Shown here: positions 52,523 through 60,741 of the stretch, in pieces | How positions within the stretch are numbered: the stretch's first letter is position 1 | Layout: each line of letters begins with the position of its first letter | Source: Rhodospirillales bacterium | GTDB lineage: Bacteria; Pseudomonadota; Alphaproteobacteria; Micavibrionales; Micavibrionaceae | Reading direction: 5' to 3' | Length of the DNA: 64,000 nucleotides | Assembly (NCBI GenBank): GCA_020638155.1 | Contig: JACKJB010000005.1 | Location: 115,228 to 179,227, forward strand | Notes under the pieces: generated by a model | Databases searched by the model: none | What the model saw: only the letters and a program-made list of their open reading frames with translations | What the model was told of the DNA's origin: nothing | Made by a program: the position numbers and the translations under genes

Positions 52523-54871
52523 TTACCCGGCGGCTTTGGCGGTCTGTTTCGGGCTTTGCTTTTCCGGTTGCGCCAGCGGCAGGGTCAGGGTGAAGGTTGT
52601 GCCTTTGCCTTCAACGCTGTGCAGGGCAACCGTGCCGTGATGCAGTTCGATGATGTTTTTAACCAGCGTTAAGCCCAGCCCGGCCCCGCCGCGGCCCGGC
52701 CCGCCGGTGGTCATGCGCTCGAACGGCTGGAAAATCCGGGCCTGGTCTTTTTCCGGGATGCCGGGGCCGGTGTCGGTGACGCTGATGACGATGTGATCGT
52801 CTTCGCGTTTGGCTTTGATCGTGATCGCGCCGTTTTCCGGGGTAAAGGTGATGGCGTTGCGGATCAGGTTCAGCAGCACCTGTTTGATCCGGCGCTCATC
52901 CGCTTCGATCGAGCCGATATTTTTGGCGCAGCTCAGTTTGACGTCAATGCGTTCGCGCCGCGCCCATTCTTCGGTCAGGCCGAGGATATTTTGCAGGATG
53001 TCGTATATGGCGACATTGTCGCGATCAAACGCCATGTACCCGGCTTCGATGGTGGACAGGTCGAGGATATTATTAATCAGGCTCAGCAGGCGGTCGCCGG
53101 CATCATGCATCCCCCTGGTATATTCTTTTTGCCGGTCGTTGAGCTTGCCGAAATATTCGTTATCAAGGATTTCGGTGAAGCCCATCATTGCGTTCAGGGG
53201 GGTCCGCAGCTGGTAAGAGACATTGGCAAGGAAGTCGATCTTGACCCGTTCGGCATCTTCCAGCGCGGCGTTCTTTTCCCGCAGGGCGTTTTCCACGCGC
53301 ATTTTATCGGTGACGTCAACATGGGTGACCAGTACGCCGCCATCCGGCAGCGGCACGGTCGAATAGGCGATCAGCGTCCCGTCGGAACATTCCATCTGGC
53401 CTTCGTGGATGTTGCGGTCAAGGCTCTGGGTCATCAGGGCGCCGCGCGCGGCTTCGCCGTTTTTGCCGGAGAAGCGGCTTTTCATTTTTTCGATCAAGCG
53501 GTTGATGTGCGGCTCGCCTTCCAGTTCTTCCGGGTTCAGGCCCCATAGCCGCGCATAAGACGGATTCCAGAGCTTTAACCGCCCATCACCGCCATACACC
53601 GAGACCCCTTCGGCAAGGTTATCGAGCGTTTCTTTTTGTACCGCGATCAGGGTGTTATAGGAGGATTCAAGCTCAAGGCGGCTGGTGACGTCTTCGAAGG
53701 TCATCATCAACCCGCCCATCGGGTGCGGTACCACCAGCATGCGCAGGGCGCTGCCGTCCGGCAAATAGAGCATTTCATCATGCGGGGTAATCAGGCTGGT
53801 GAACATATTCAGCCAGACCTGCTTGTATTTTTTAAAGTCGGCCTGTTCGGGCAGGCGGCGGGCTTCGCGGAGCTTTTCCATCATGTCGCCGAGTTTCGGC
53901 TTTGTGTTCAGGTAGGCATCTTCAAGTTGCCAGAGCTGGCTGAAGGCGGAGTTGTAGAATTCGAGTTTTTGCCCGGAATCAAACAGGCCGATCGCGGTGC
54001 CGAGCTGTTCCAATAGTTCGTTATGCGCGCTCATATAGCGTTTCTGTTCTGTCTCCAGCTCTTCTTCGCGGGTCAGGTCGATCGCGGTGCCGAGCGTCAG
54101 GCCGGTGCCGGGGAGCGGGATTTCCTGTAATTCAAGGAGCTTTCGCGCACCGCCGAGAATAATATGGCCGCGCGTGGTTTCCGGCTTGCCGCTATCCAGT
54201 GCAGCTTGTGCCAGGGCACCGGGCTGTTTTTTGATCGATTTAAACAGCAGCTCTTTTTTTTCGGCGATGACGGTGGCCGGGGTTGTATCCAGCGCGCGGG
54301 CATAAGCGCGGTTGCACCAGATAATCTCGGTCCGGGCGTTGCGCATCCATAAGGGCAGCGGCGCATGGTCGAGCGCGGCCTGCAGGCGGTCCTGTTCGTG
54401 GCGGGCCTGCTCCAGTTCATGATCCTGTTTTCTTGTTTTTTGCACCTGTTCGGTAATGTCTTCGAGCCAGAGGATATCAAAGCGGGTCTGGCCTTCGGCG
54501 TCGCGGCCTGTGGTGCCGGAAAGTTTGAGAGTCTTTTTACGGTCGGCTGTTTCCACGGCCAATGTGAAAGCAAGCTCTTCGGTGTGCAGGCGGGCATGCA
54601 GCGTTTCCAGCGCGGCGGCATCGCCGGGAGCCAGGGCGCTTTGGATATCGGTCAGGTTTTTGATGTCCTGCAGGCCGAGCAGGGTGCGGAATCCCTCGCT
54701 ATAGGCCAGCGCGCCGTCGGCGGCAAAGCCGCAATACTCGCCGGGGACGGCATCCAGAAACGCTTCAAGACGGGCTTTTTCGGACCGCGCCGAAGCGCCG
54801 CCGGCGAAACCCGTCAACGAAGAGAATAAGCCCCTTTTCTGCGGGGCGGGATTTTGATGCTGTCCACTCAC
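52523..54871 (-). CDS. divL: DivL-type atypical PAS sensor kinase (Tyr in place of His)
   Basis: The protein is 782 residues. Three or four PAS-like domains span about 35-520, for example VPGEYCGFAADGALAYSEGFRTLLGL, DHAPLPLWMRNARTEIIWCNRAYA and LAEGVSVYGGDGRLKLWNPSYARLWGL. The HisKA motif reads FLANVSYQLRTPLNAMMGF, with Tyr553 where kinases have His. Caulobacter DivL carries Tyr550 and is of the same length. The ATPase domain is complete: LNLIRNAITF, DTGPGIPEKDQARIFQPF and GGAGLGLTLVKNI. No membrane helix is obvious in this reading. DivL controls CckA and thus CtrA phosphorylation, gated by DivK. The setting beside tsaE, addAB and ahcY fits the alphaproteobacterial gene order. It is probably co-transcribed with the HD gene 40 bases upstream. 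Confidence 0.88.
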   Translation of the reverse strand: MSGQHQNPAPQKRGLFSSLTGFAGGASARSEKARLEAFLDAVPGEYCGFAADGALAYSEGFRTLLGLQDIKNLTDIQSALAPGDAAALETLHARLHTEELAFTLAVETADRKKTLKLSGTTGRDAEGQTRFDILWLEDITEQVQKTRKQDHELEQARHEQDRLQAALDHAPLPLWMRNARTEIIWCNRAYARALDTTPATVIAEKKELLFKSIKKQPGALAQAALDSGKPETTRGHIILGGARKLLELQEIPLPGTGLTLGTAIDLTREEELETEQKRYMSAHNELLEQLGTAIGLFDSGQKLEFYNSAFSQLWQLEDAYLNTKPKLGDMMEKLREARRLPEQADFKKYKQVWLNMFTSLITPHDEMLYLPDGSALRMLVVPHPMGGLMMTFEDVTSRLELESSYNTLIAVQKETLDNLAEGVSVYGGDGRLKLWNPSYARLWGLNPEELEGEPHINRLIEKMKSRFSGKNGEAARGALMTQSLDRNIHEGQMECSDGTLIAYSTVPLPDGGVLVTHVDVTDKMRVENALREKNAALEDAERVKIDFLANVSYQLRTPLNAMMGFTEILDNEYFGKLNDRQKEYTRGMHDAGDRLLSLINNILDLSTIEAGYMAFDRDNVAIYDILQNILGLTEEWARRERIDVKLSCAKNIGSIEADERRIKQVLLNLIRNAITFTPENGAITIKAKREDDHIVISVTDTGPGIPEKDQARIFQPFERMTTGGPGRGGAGLGLTLVKNIIELHHGTVALHSVEGKGTTFTLTLPLAQPEKQSPKQTAKAAG

Positions 54872-54911
54872 GCTAAGCAGTGTAGGAGGACATCGACTTT
54901 AAGACAAGTAA

Positions 54912-55568
54912 CTAACGCACAGGCTGCTGCGGTGCAGGTGCCGTGCCTTGCGGCGGGCGGTAAGAACTCTCTTTTTGCGCGAGTGCAAAATCCTGCATTT
55001 TTTCAGGCTGGGTTTTCATCCATTCATAAACCGGGGTGCCGGGTTCGATGTCGCCCTGTTTGATTGAGATCAGATATTGCCGGGTGATAATGTATTTGGC
55101 CTGGCGCTCCAGGTCTTTTGGTTTCGGCAGCCAGTTATTACGGCTTTGGTCAAGATTGTGACGGTTATCTTTTAACTTCACATCGACTGAATCCGGGTTC
55201 AGTCCGCAGCGCTCGATCGAATCAAAATACAGTTCGCCGTCACGGTGGGTGACGCCGTCTACGCCGGCAATGACCTTTTCAGAAAATCCGATATCGCGCA
55301 GGTCATCAAGGGTCCAGTCGGAATCTTCGACAAGATCATGCAGCATGCCGATAATCATTTTACGCTCGGAATCCGTATTATGGCGCGAGACGCTAATCAG
55401 GTGGTGGGCGTAAGCTGCGCCTGCTTTACAGGTTTGGCCGATGAGCGCGTTGACGGCGACCAGCACGGCCAGATCGTAATCCGGCAGGGTGCGTCCTTCC
55501 CCCTTGACGGCCAGAATGCGGCCTTTCATTTCGGCTTTGTTGAATAATCCCTTGATTTGTGCGGCCAT
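54912..55568 (-). CDS. HD domain phosphohydrolase, RelA/SpoT hydrolase-like
   Basis: The protein is 218 residues. The metal-binding HD motif is in KMIIGMLHDLVEDSDWTLDDLRDIGF, with upstream His in AYAHHLISVSRH and the later conserved block VIAGVDGVTHRDGELYFDSIERCGLN and VDVKLKDNRHNLDQSR. The order H...HDxxED...KxxDxxHN is that of the (p)ppGpp hydrolase domain, here without a synthetase domain, as in small alarmone hydrolases. The substrate is inferred. The Pro/Gln-rich tail of about 15 residues is odd. It precedes divL on the same strand. Confidence 0.8.
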   Translation of the reverse strand: MAAQIKGLFNKAEMKGRILAVKGEGRTLPDYDLAVLVAVNALIGQTCKAGAAYAHHLISVSRHNTDSERKMIIGMLHDLVEDSDWTLDDLRDIGFSEKVIAGVDGVTHRDGELYFDSIERCGLNPDSVDVKLKDNRHNLDQSRNNWLPKPKDLERQAKYIITRQYLISIKQGDIEPGTPVYEWMKTQPEKMQDFALAQKESSYRPPQGTAPAPQQPVR

Positions 55569-55635
55569 AGCCCGATCTCCTGTTTTGATGCAGGCATATC
55601 CATAATGTGTTTTTATTGCGAATGCAAACTTTGCG

Positions 55636-56337
55636 TTACCGGAGCGCCGCTTTGATTTTTCCGGGGTAGTCGGTAATCAGGTGGATATCGGGCGCATTTT
55701 TATGGTGCCGGGCAAAATCCAGGATGGTGACGTCCTGTTCAGGGCTTTTTTCGTTCCGGGTCCAGATAAACAGCTCAAGCCCGTGTTTGCGGGCATAGGT
55801 GCGGATTTTTTCATTAAACTGATCGTGGATGATATGCAGGCTGGCCGGGCCCAGGGTTTGCCTGATCCGGTCGATATAGGATTCGGAAAACCGTACGCGT
55901 CCTTTTAGCGTGGCGACCGGTTCTGGTGCGCTGCTGAACAGCAGGCCGATCTTAACACGGGGATCAAGCTTTCGCAGCTTATGAAGCTGGTCATGATCGA
56001 ATGAGGAAAAGACGATTTTATCGAGCGGGTAGCCTGATTTTACCGCCTGACTGTACGCGAGATCGTACGTGTTTTTTCCGGCCAGCTCGATATTTAACAG
56101 CGGCGCGCCGTAGCGGGCGGCAAGGGTGAATACATCGCGCAGGCGCGGGCTGTCCGGATCGAGGGTCTTATGATGCGTGACGGCCAGATCGTTATCCTGC
56201 GTCCGCCGGACATCAAGTTCAAGGCCGTCGGCGCCGTCTTCTAAGGCTTGTGCAAAGGCTTTTAAGGTGTTTTCCGCAGGCCGGTCCAGCTCTTTTTTGC
56301 GGGTTACGCCCGTGCCGCGATGGCCGAGAATCATCAT
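55636..56337 (-). CDS. glycerophosphodiester phosphodiesterase
   Basis: The protein is 233 residues. Motifs of the GDPD barrel are seen: ILGHRGTG with His6, RPAENTLKAFAQALEDGADGLELDVRRTQDNDLAVTHHKTLD with metal-binding Glu and Asp and the second His. The remaining barrel ends in GLELFIWTRNE and DIHLITDYPGKI. It hydrolyses glycerophosphodiesters to glycerol-3-phosphate and an alcohol. There is no signal peptide, so it is cytoplasmic, UgpQ-like. ATG 56334 is an equal start. Confidence 0.92.
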   Translation of the reverse strand: MMILGHRGTGVTRKKELDRPAENTLKAFAQALEDGADGLELDVRRTQDNDLAVTHHKTLDPDSPRLRDVFTLAARYGAPLLNIELAGKNTYDLAYSQAVKSGYPLDKIVFSSFDHDQLHKLRKLDPRVKIGLLFSSAPEPVATLKGRVRFSESYIDRIRQTLGPASLHIIHDQFNEKIRTYARKHGLELFIWTRNEKSPEQDVTILDFARHHKNAPDIHLITDYPGKIKAALR

Positions 56338-56372
56338 GATTATGCCTGCCTGTTTTCCTTCCAGGCTTTAGT

Positions 56373-56885
56373 TTAGTGATAACGCGGCGGTTTAGAAAGC
56401 GGTTCTTGGGGTGCCGGGTCTGCCTGCGCTTCCAGATCCGGTGTTGAGGGGCGGTATTCCAGCAGGCTGCGGGTAATCGCTTTGAGGGTCTCATTGACAA
56501 GGCGCGGCCAGCGCATATGGCCATGTTCGTCATAGCTGCGGAAAAAGCCGTTCTGGCGGATCATGCCACCTTCGAGCTCTTCGAAGAAGAGTTCAAAATG
56601 GTAAGGGGTATGATCTTCTGTTTCGACGGCAACGCGCAGGCGGGCACCTTTATCATAGAGATCGCCGAAAACCTGGTCGTTATAAGGGTGCAGGCTGATG
56701 GTGATGTATTCTTCATAACCGGTGTCGATCATGGCAAGGATCGCCTGTTTTCCTTCTTCATAGGCTTTGGCAAGGCCCGGCAATTGCAAGGTCTGTTCAA
56801 GATCTTCGATCGTTTGAACAGCGTAAGATCGCGGTAATTCACCGCTCTGCGTGTGGTTGAAGTCCGTGTATAGTTTTTTGCTCAT
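56373..56885 (-). CDS. unknown protein downstream-coupled with the GDPD gene
   Basis: The protein is 170 residues, not recognised. It is acidic and mixed alpha/beta: YAVQTIEDLEQTLQLPGLAKAYEEGKQAILAMIDTGYEEYITISLHPYND is followed by strands ARLRVAVETEDHTPYHFELFFEELEGGMIRQNGFFRSYD and a final helix RLVNETLKAITRSLLEY. The last 25 residues are Pro-rich and probably disordered. No signal peptide. It lies 35 bases upstream of the GDPD gene on the same strand, so an operon is likely. Confidence 0.65.
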   Translation of the reverse strand: MSKKLYTDFNHTQSGELPRSYAVQTIEDLEQTLQLPGLAKAYEEGKQAILAMIDTGYEEYITISLHPYNDQVFGDLYDKGARLRVAVETEDHTPYHFELFFEELEGGMIRQNGFFRSYDEHGHMRWPRLVNETLKAITRSLLEYRPSTPDLEAQADPAPQEPLSKPPRYH

Positions 56886-56931
56886 GAGTGTTTATATAAT
56901 ATGTTAAATAAAAATGCAATATTTGCGGCTA

Positions 56932-56965
56932 TAAAAAATCCCCGGCCTGTTTGGGACCGGGGATT
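56932..56965 (-). terminator. rho-independent terminator of ahcY
   Basis: AATCCCCGG (56937-56945) pairs perfectly with CCGGGGATT (56957-56965). Read on the minus strand it is followed by a T-run interrupted only by one A. It lies about 20 bases after the ahcY stop. Confidence 0.92.
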
Positions 56966-56987
56966 ATATGTTGGTTCCTGACAGATT

Positions 56988-58310
56988 CTAGTAGCGGTAG
57001 CTGTCGGATTTGAACGGGCCGTGCTCGTTCACGCCGATATATTCGGCTTGTTCCTTACTCAGCTTGGTCAGGGTCGCACCGACTTTATCTAGGTGCAGCA
57101 TGGCCACTTTTTCATCAAGATGTTTGGGCAGCACGTACACTTTGTTGTCGTAGGCGCTGGAATTGGTCCACAGTTCGATCTGGGCCAAGGTCTGGTTGGT
57201 GAAAGACGCGCTCATGACAAAGCTCGGGTGGCCAGTGGCACAGCCGAGGTTTACAAGGCGGCCTTCGGCCAGCAGGATGATTTTGTGCCCGTTCGGGAAC
57301 TCGATCTCATCGACCTGCGGCTTGATGTTGTTCCATTTCATGTTGCGTAGCGGCTCGGTCTGGATCTCGTTGTCAAAGTGCCCGATATTGCAGACAATCG
57401 CGTAGTCTTTCATGTCGCGCATATGATCGACGGTTATGATGTCTTTGTTACCGGTGGTGGTGACAAAGATATCGGCTTTGGGGGCGGCCTGTTCCATCGT
57501 GACGACTTCATAGCCTTCCATCGCGGCCTGCAGCGCGCAGATCGGATCGACTTCGGAAACCATGACGCGGCAGCCGGCCTGTTTGAGGGATTCGGCAGAG
57601 CCTTTGCCGACATCGCCGTAACCGCAAACCATCGCGACTTTACCGGCCAGCATGACGTCGGTGGCGCGGCGGATGGAATCGACCAGCGATTCACGGCAGC
57701 CATATTTGTTATCGAATTTCGATTTTGTAACCGAATCATTGACGTTGATTGCCGGGCACAGCAGCTGGCCTTTTTTCGCCATGTCGTTCAGGCGCAGCAC
57801 ACCGGTGGTGGTTTCTTCGGAGATGCCTTTGATTTCATCGAAATACTGCGGGTATTGATCGTGCATGATCTTGGTCAGGTCACCGCCATCATCCAGAATC
57901 ATGTTCGGCTTCCAGCCGTCAGGACCGTGAATGGTTTGCTCGATGCACCATTCATATTCTTCTTCGGTTTCGCCTTTCCAGGCAAAGACCGGGATACCGG
58001 CGGCGGCGATTGCGGCGGCGGCATGGTCCTGGGTTGAGAAAATGTTACAGCTGCTCCAGCGGACATCGGCGCCGAGCGCGGTCAGGGTTTCGATCAGCAC
58101 GGCGGTCTGGATGGTCATGTGCAGGCAACCGGCAATGCGCGCGCCTTTAAGCGGCTGCTTGTTGCCGTATTCTTCGCGGGTTGCCATCAGGCCGGGCATT
58201 TCAATTTCGGCCAGTTCGATTTCCTTACGGCCCCAATCGGCCAGGCTGATATCCTTTACTTTGTAATCATTGTCCATCTTTACCTCTTGGGCTTTTGGCT
58301 CCGCGGTCAT
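56988..58310 (-). CDS. ahcY: adenosylhomocysteinase
   Basis: The protein is 440 residues; the ATG at 58310 has AGGAGAG eight bases upstream. Motifs are ARIAGCLHMTIQTAVLIETLTALGADVRWSSCNIFSTQDHAAAAI, the catalytic Lys/Asp region NVNDSVTKSKFDNKYGC, the NAD site MVCGYGDVGKGSAESLKQAGCRVMVSEVDPICALQAAMEGY, and the C-terminal KVYVLPKHLDEKVAMLHLDKVGATLTKLSKEQAEYIG ending in KSDSYRY. It splits S-adenosylhomocysteine into adenosine and homocysteine, sustaining SAM-dependent methylation, including any CcrM activity. I looked for an SAH or SAM riboswitch in the 130-base leader and saw none; only a TCCGTA-TT-TACGGA hairpin at 58342-58355. Confidence 0.97.
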   Translation of the reverse strand: MTAEPKAQEVKMDNDYKVKDISLADWGRKEIELAEIEMPGLMATREEYGNKQPLKGARIAGCLHMTIQTAVLIETLTALGADVRWSSCNIFSTQDHAAAAIAAAGIPVFAWKGETEEEYEWCIEQTIHGPDGWKPNMILDDGGDLTKIMHDQYPQYFDEIKGISEETTTGVLRLNDMAKKGQLLCPAINVNDSVTKSKFDNKYGCRESLVDSIRRATDVMLAGKVAMVCGYGDVGKGSAESLKQAGCRVMVSEVDPICALQAAMEGYEVVTMEQAAPKADIFVTTTGNKDIITVDHMRDMKDYAIVCNIGHFDNEIQTEPLRNMKWNNIKPQVDEIEFPNGHKIILLAEGRLVNLGCATGHPSFVMSASFTNQTLAQIELWTNSSAYDNKVYVLPKHLDEKVAMLHLDKVGATLTKLSKEQAEYIGVNEHGPFKSDSYRY

Positions 58311-58458
58311 AATAGGTCTCTCCTATAAGGGTTCAGGTTTTTCCGTATTTACGGATTTTTAAGGTCTGTCTGGCAAAAATTAAGGGCGATAGGGCAAAAA
58401 CACAAGGGTTTTACGCATATATATCCGCCAAAAACGGATGAAAAGAGGGGCAAAAGCC

Positions 58459-58839
58459 ATGACATTTGACGATTTCAACACGATTACCGCGAAACAGCCT
58501 TATATATACAGGCGTAATCCGCACCATGAGCAATCTTTTGTGATCTTAAAGCAGCTTGACGATGAAGGCCGTTACGAACCGATCGGGGATTATACGGTGC
58601 TGGATCAAAGCGAAGATCATGAGCTGTCCGAAAAAAAACTGATTAACCTGATTGCGCTGATGAATGACAGTGAAGAGCTGGTGGATTTGCGAGAGCAGAG
58701 CCAAAGCCGCCTGCTGTATTTCCGCGCCCCGACCGACGAGCCGGATAAAACGCGGATTATTTTTTATACGCTGGGGGACCGCGGCGTTTCCAAAGAGAAT
58801 GCGGTGCTCTCCCTGAAGGAAGGACTGGACGATGCTTAA
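58459..58839 (+). CDS. unknown protein, first of a coupled pair
   Basis: The protein is 126 residues from ATG 58459, nine bases behind GAGGGG; the frame also has an ATG at 58438. It is not recognised. Strands YIYRRNPHHEQSFVILKQLDDEGRYEPIGDYTVLD are followed by helix EKKLINLIALMNDSEELVDL and strand TRIIFYTLGDRG. There is no export signal. The end overlaps a 42-residue frame by eight bases. It is divergent from ahcY. Confidence 0.65.
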   Translation: MTFDDFNTITAKQPYIYRRNPHHEQSFVILKQLDDEGRYEPIGDYTVLDQSEDHELSEKKLINLIALMNDSEELVDLREQSQSRLLYFRAPTDEPDKTRIIFYTLGDRGVSKENAVLSLKEGLDDA

Positions 58840-58960
58840 TTTGAAGAAAATACAAAAAGCCTGTGAGCAGGCCTCAGACCCGCAGATCACAGCGATTCGT
58901 AATGATGCTGTTTTATCGAATACCTCTTCTGTGGCGGCGTCTGTAAAGCCTGCGCCCTGA
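58832..58960 (+). CDS. small unknown protein, 42 residues
   Basis: ATG at 58832 overlaps the preceding stop codon region by eight bases, and AAGGAAGGA lies about ten bases upstream within the preceding gene. The peptide starts MLNLKKIQKACEQASDPQ, a likely amphipathic helix, and ends VAASVKPAP. It stops directly before the convergent rapZ stop. Gene status rests on the coupling only. Confidence 0.45.
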   Translation: MLNLKKIQKACEQASDPQITAIRNDAVLSNTSSVAASVKPAP

Positions 58961-59812
58961 TTAACGATCGATATCCCGGTGCAGGATATGCGTTTTAAAA
59001 CCCTGGTCTTCGGTCCAGGGTTTTAGTGTTTCGGCCAGGTAGACAGAGCGGTGGTGCCCGCCGGTACAGCCAAAGGCGATGGTCAGATAACTTTTACCTT
59101 CCGCGGCGTAGCGCGGCAGCAGCGGAGCGATCAGGTCCTTCAGATGAGTGACAAACGGGGCGAAGCCGTCATCTTTTTCAATATACTGGCCGACGGCTTT
59201 ATCACGCCCGGTCAGCGGTTTAAGTTCCGGCACCCAATGCGGGTTTTGCAGGAAACGGACATCCAGCACGATATCGGCTTCGCGCGGCGTGCCATATTTA
59301 AAGCCGAAGGACATTAAGGTGACGGTCAGGCGTTTTTCGGCGTCCGTCCCGAAGCGGCCTTCGAGGACCTGGCGCAGCTCATGGATGGACAGCATCGATG
59401 TATCAATCAGATCGTCCGTTTTTTCTTTCAGGCTATAGAGCCATTCCTGTTCTTTTTTGATCCCGGCACTGGCCGGGCGGTCGGCAGCCAGCGGGTGGCG
59501 GCGGCGCGTTTCGGTGAACCGTTTTTGCAGCACCGCTTCATCGGCGGTAATAAACACAAGTCTTGCGCTATATGCCTTGATTGCGGCCAGCACCGCGTCC
59601 GGATCAAAACCGCGTGTCCGGGTGTCAATGCCGATGGCTATGGGCCGTGTTTGCGCCTGCGCATCGTTGACGAGCGGACCGACCAGTGTAAGCGGGAAGT
59701 TATCAAACACCTCATAGCCCATATCTTCGAGATGTTTTAATGATGAAGACATCCCGGCGCCGGACAGGCCAGTGACGATCAGGAGCGGGGCTGATTGTGT
59801 TTGATTGGTCAT
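58961..59812 (-). CDS. rapZ: RNase adapter protein RapZ, P-loop Lys replaced by Met
   Basis: The protein is 283 residues. The start LLIVTGLSGAGMSSSLKHLEDMGYEVFDNFPLTLV aligns with RapZ, but Walker A reads GLSGAGMS with Met21 where Lys or Arg is usual. The middle has DTRTRGFDP and RLVFITADEAVLQKRFTETRRRHPLA. The conserved C-terminal regulatory and RNA-binding part is intact: FGFKYGTPREADIVLDVRFLQNP and LTIAFGCTGGHHRSVYLAE. RapZ binds small RNAs and glucosamine-6-phosphate in enterobacteria; in Alphaproteobacteria it lies near chvG and PTS genes. hprK, ptsH and the EIIA gene are not seen here. Confidence 0.93.
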   Translation of the reverse strand: MTNQTQSAPLLIVTGLSGAGMSSSLKHLEDMGYEVFDNFPLTLVGPLVNDAQAQTRPIAIGIDTRTRGFDPDAVLAAIKAYSARLVFITADEAVLQKRFTETRRRHPLAADRPASAGIKKEQEWLYSLKEKTDDLIDTSMLSIHELRQVLEGRFGTDAEKRLTVTLMSFGFKYGTPREADIVLDVRFLQNPHWVPELKPLTGRDKAVGQYIEKDDGFAPFVTHLKDLIAPLLPRYAAEGKSYLTIAFGCTGGHHRSVYLAETLKPWTEDQGFKTHILHRDIDR

Positions 59813-59916
59813 GACCTTGGTACATTACCTGTTTTGCGCGCAAAGATCAGCCCCTTAAAAATTGCGCTCGCTTTAATATTATGGTAAAAACTGAAGCGCT
59901 TTTGGAAAGATTGTAT

Positions 59917-60462
59917 ATGAACAGACTGACCCATATTTTTAATTATGCCAGTGTACCGCTTTACCTGCTGGGTGAAGGGCTGCAAAGATTGTCGGCAGGG
60001 GTTAAAGGCTGCACGGATTTTAACGGTGCGGCGCAGCAGGCCTGTCACAAGGTTTTTGAGGTAACCGGGCCGGACGGGATCGATATATATTCGCGTATGC
60101 CGATCGGCGGGCAGGAGATGCGCTATTATTTTTCCGGCTTCTTCGGGGCGGCGGCACTGAATTTCCTGAGCGGGCGGTATTTTCCTGCCTTGAACAGGCT
60201 GTTGCCGGATATTATGCGGCCCGCTTTGTTTGATAAGGCTGAAAAAGCCAACCTTGAATTATCTGCTGCGTTCTCGATGGCGGCGTTGACGCATTGGGAG
60301 TTAACGCACCAGAATTTCGGTATTTTCGACTGGAAAGATATGGGCGTGTATGTGGCGGCGGTCGGGTTATCATACGCGCTTAATAAACATGCTCAGCTCA
60401 ACCAAAAGCGGCCGGACATTCCTGCCGCGGCCGCGCCTTCTGATCGGAAATCGTCCCTTTAA
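59917..60462 (+). CDS. unknown membrane-associated protein
   Basis: The protein is 181 residues from ATG 59917, seven bases behind GGAAAG; ATG 59881 is less likely. It is moderately hydrophobic: NYASVPLYLLGEGLQRL, YYFSGFFGAAALNFLSGRYFPAL, ANLELSAAFSMAALTHWELTH and DMGVYVAAVGLSYALNKH may form two to four membrane-associated helices. Two cysteines lie close together (KGCTDF, QACHKV). The tail is polar and Ala/Pro-rich. No family is recognised. It overlaps the convergent small gene by four bases. Confidence 0.65.
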   Translation: MNRLTHIFNYASVPLYLLGEGLQRLSAGVKGCTDFNGAAQQACHKVFEVTGPDGIDIYSRMPIGGQEMRYYFSGFFGAAALNFLSGRYFPALNRLLPDIMRPALFDKAEKANLELSAAFSMAALTHWELTHQNFGIFDWKDMGVYVAAVGLSYALNKHAQLNQKRPDIPAAAAPSDRKSSL

Positions 60463-60644
60463 GGTTTTGGAACGATGACCGGGATTGCCGGTTTTTGTTG
60501 CTGGTCTTGCTGCACCTGCTCGACAACCGGGGTTGGTTCTGCCTGTGCGTTTGAATTATTGCCGATGAAACCATCGTCATGGGCGATGCCCAGACCGATT
60601 GCAACGCCTAACGCAATATCTAAAAAATCGAGATCACTGCTCAT
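60459..60644 (-). CDS. small unknown protein, 61 residues
   Basis: ATG at 60644 follows GGAAGGAAGG by about seven bases. The peptide has a short hydrophobic segment (IALGVAIGLGIAHDDGFIG) and a Gln/Pro-rich tail (QVQQDQQQKPAIPVIVPKP). This looks like a small single-helix membrane protein. It lies just downstream of chvG on the same strand. Confidence 0.5.
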   Translation of the reverse strand: MSSDLDFLDIALGVAIGLGIAHDDGFIGNNSNAQAEPTPVVEQVQQDQQQKPAIPVIVPKP

Positions 60645-60741
60645 AGATAGTACCTTCCTTCCTCTGTATATCTGTTATTTTTTATAATCTTTTATACTGA
60701 AAAAACGCTGTTACGTCAATTCCTTCCGGGGTTTTCGGCGG

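Noticed and set aside
58311..58440. An SAH or SAM riboswitch before ahcY
   Set aside because: No conserved core of either class is visible; only a short TCCGTA hairpin is present.
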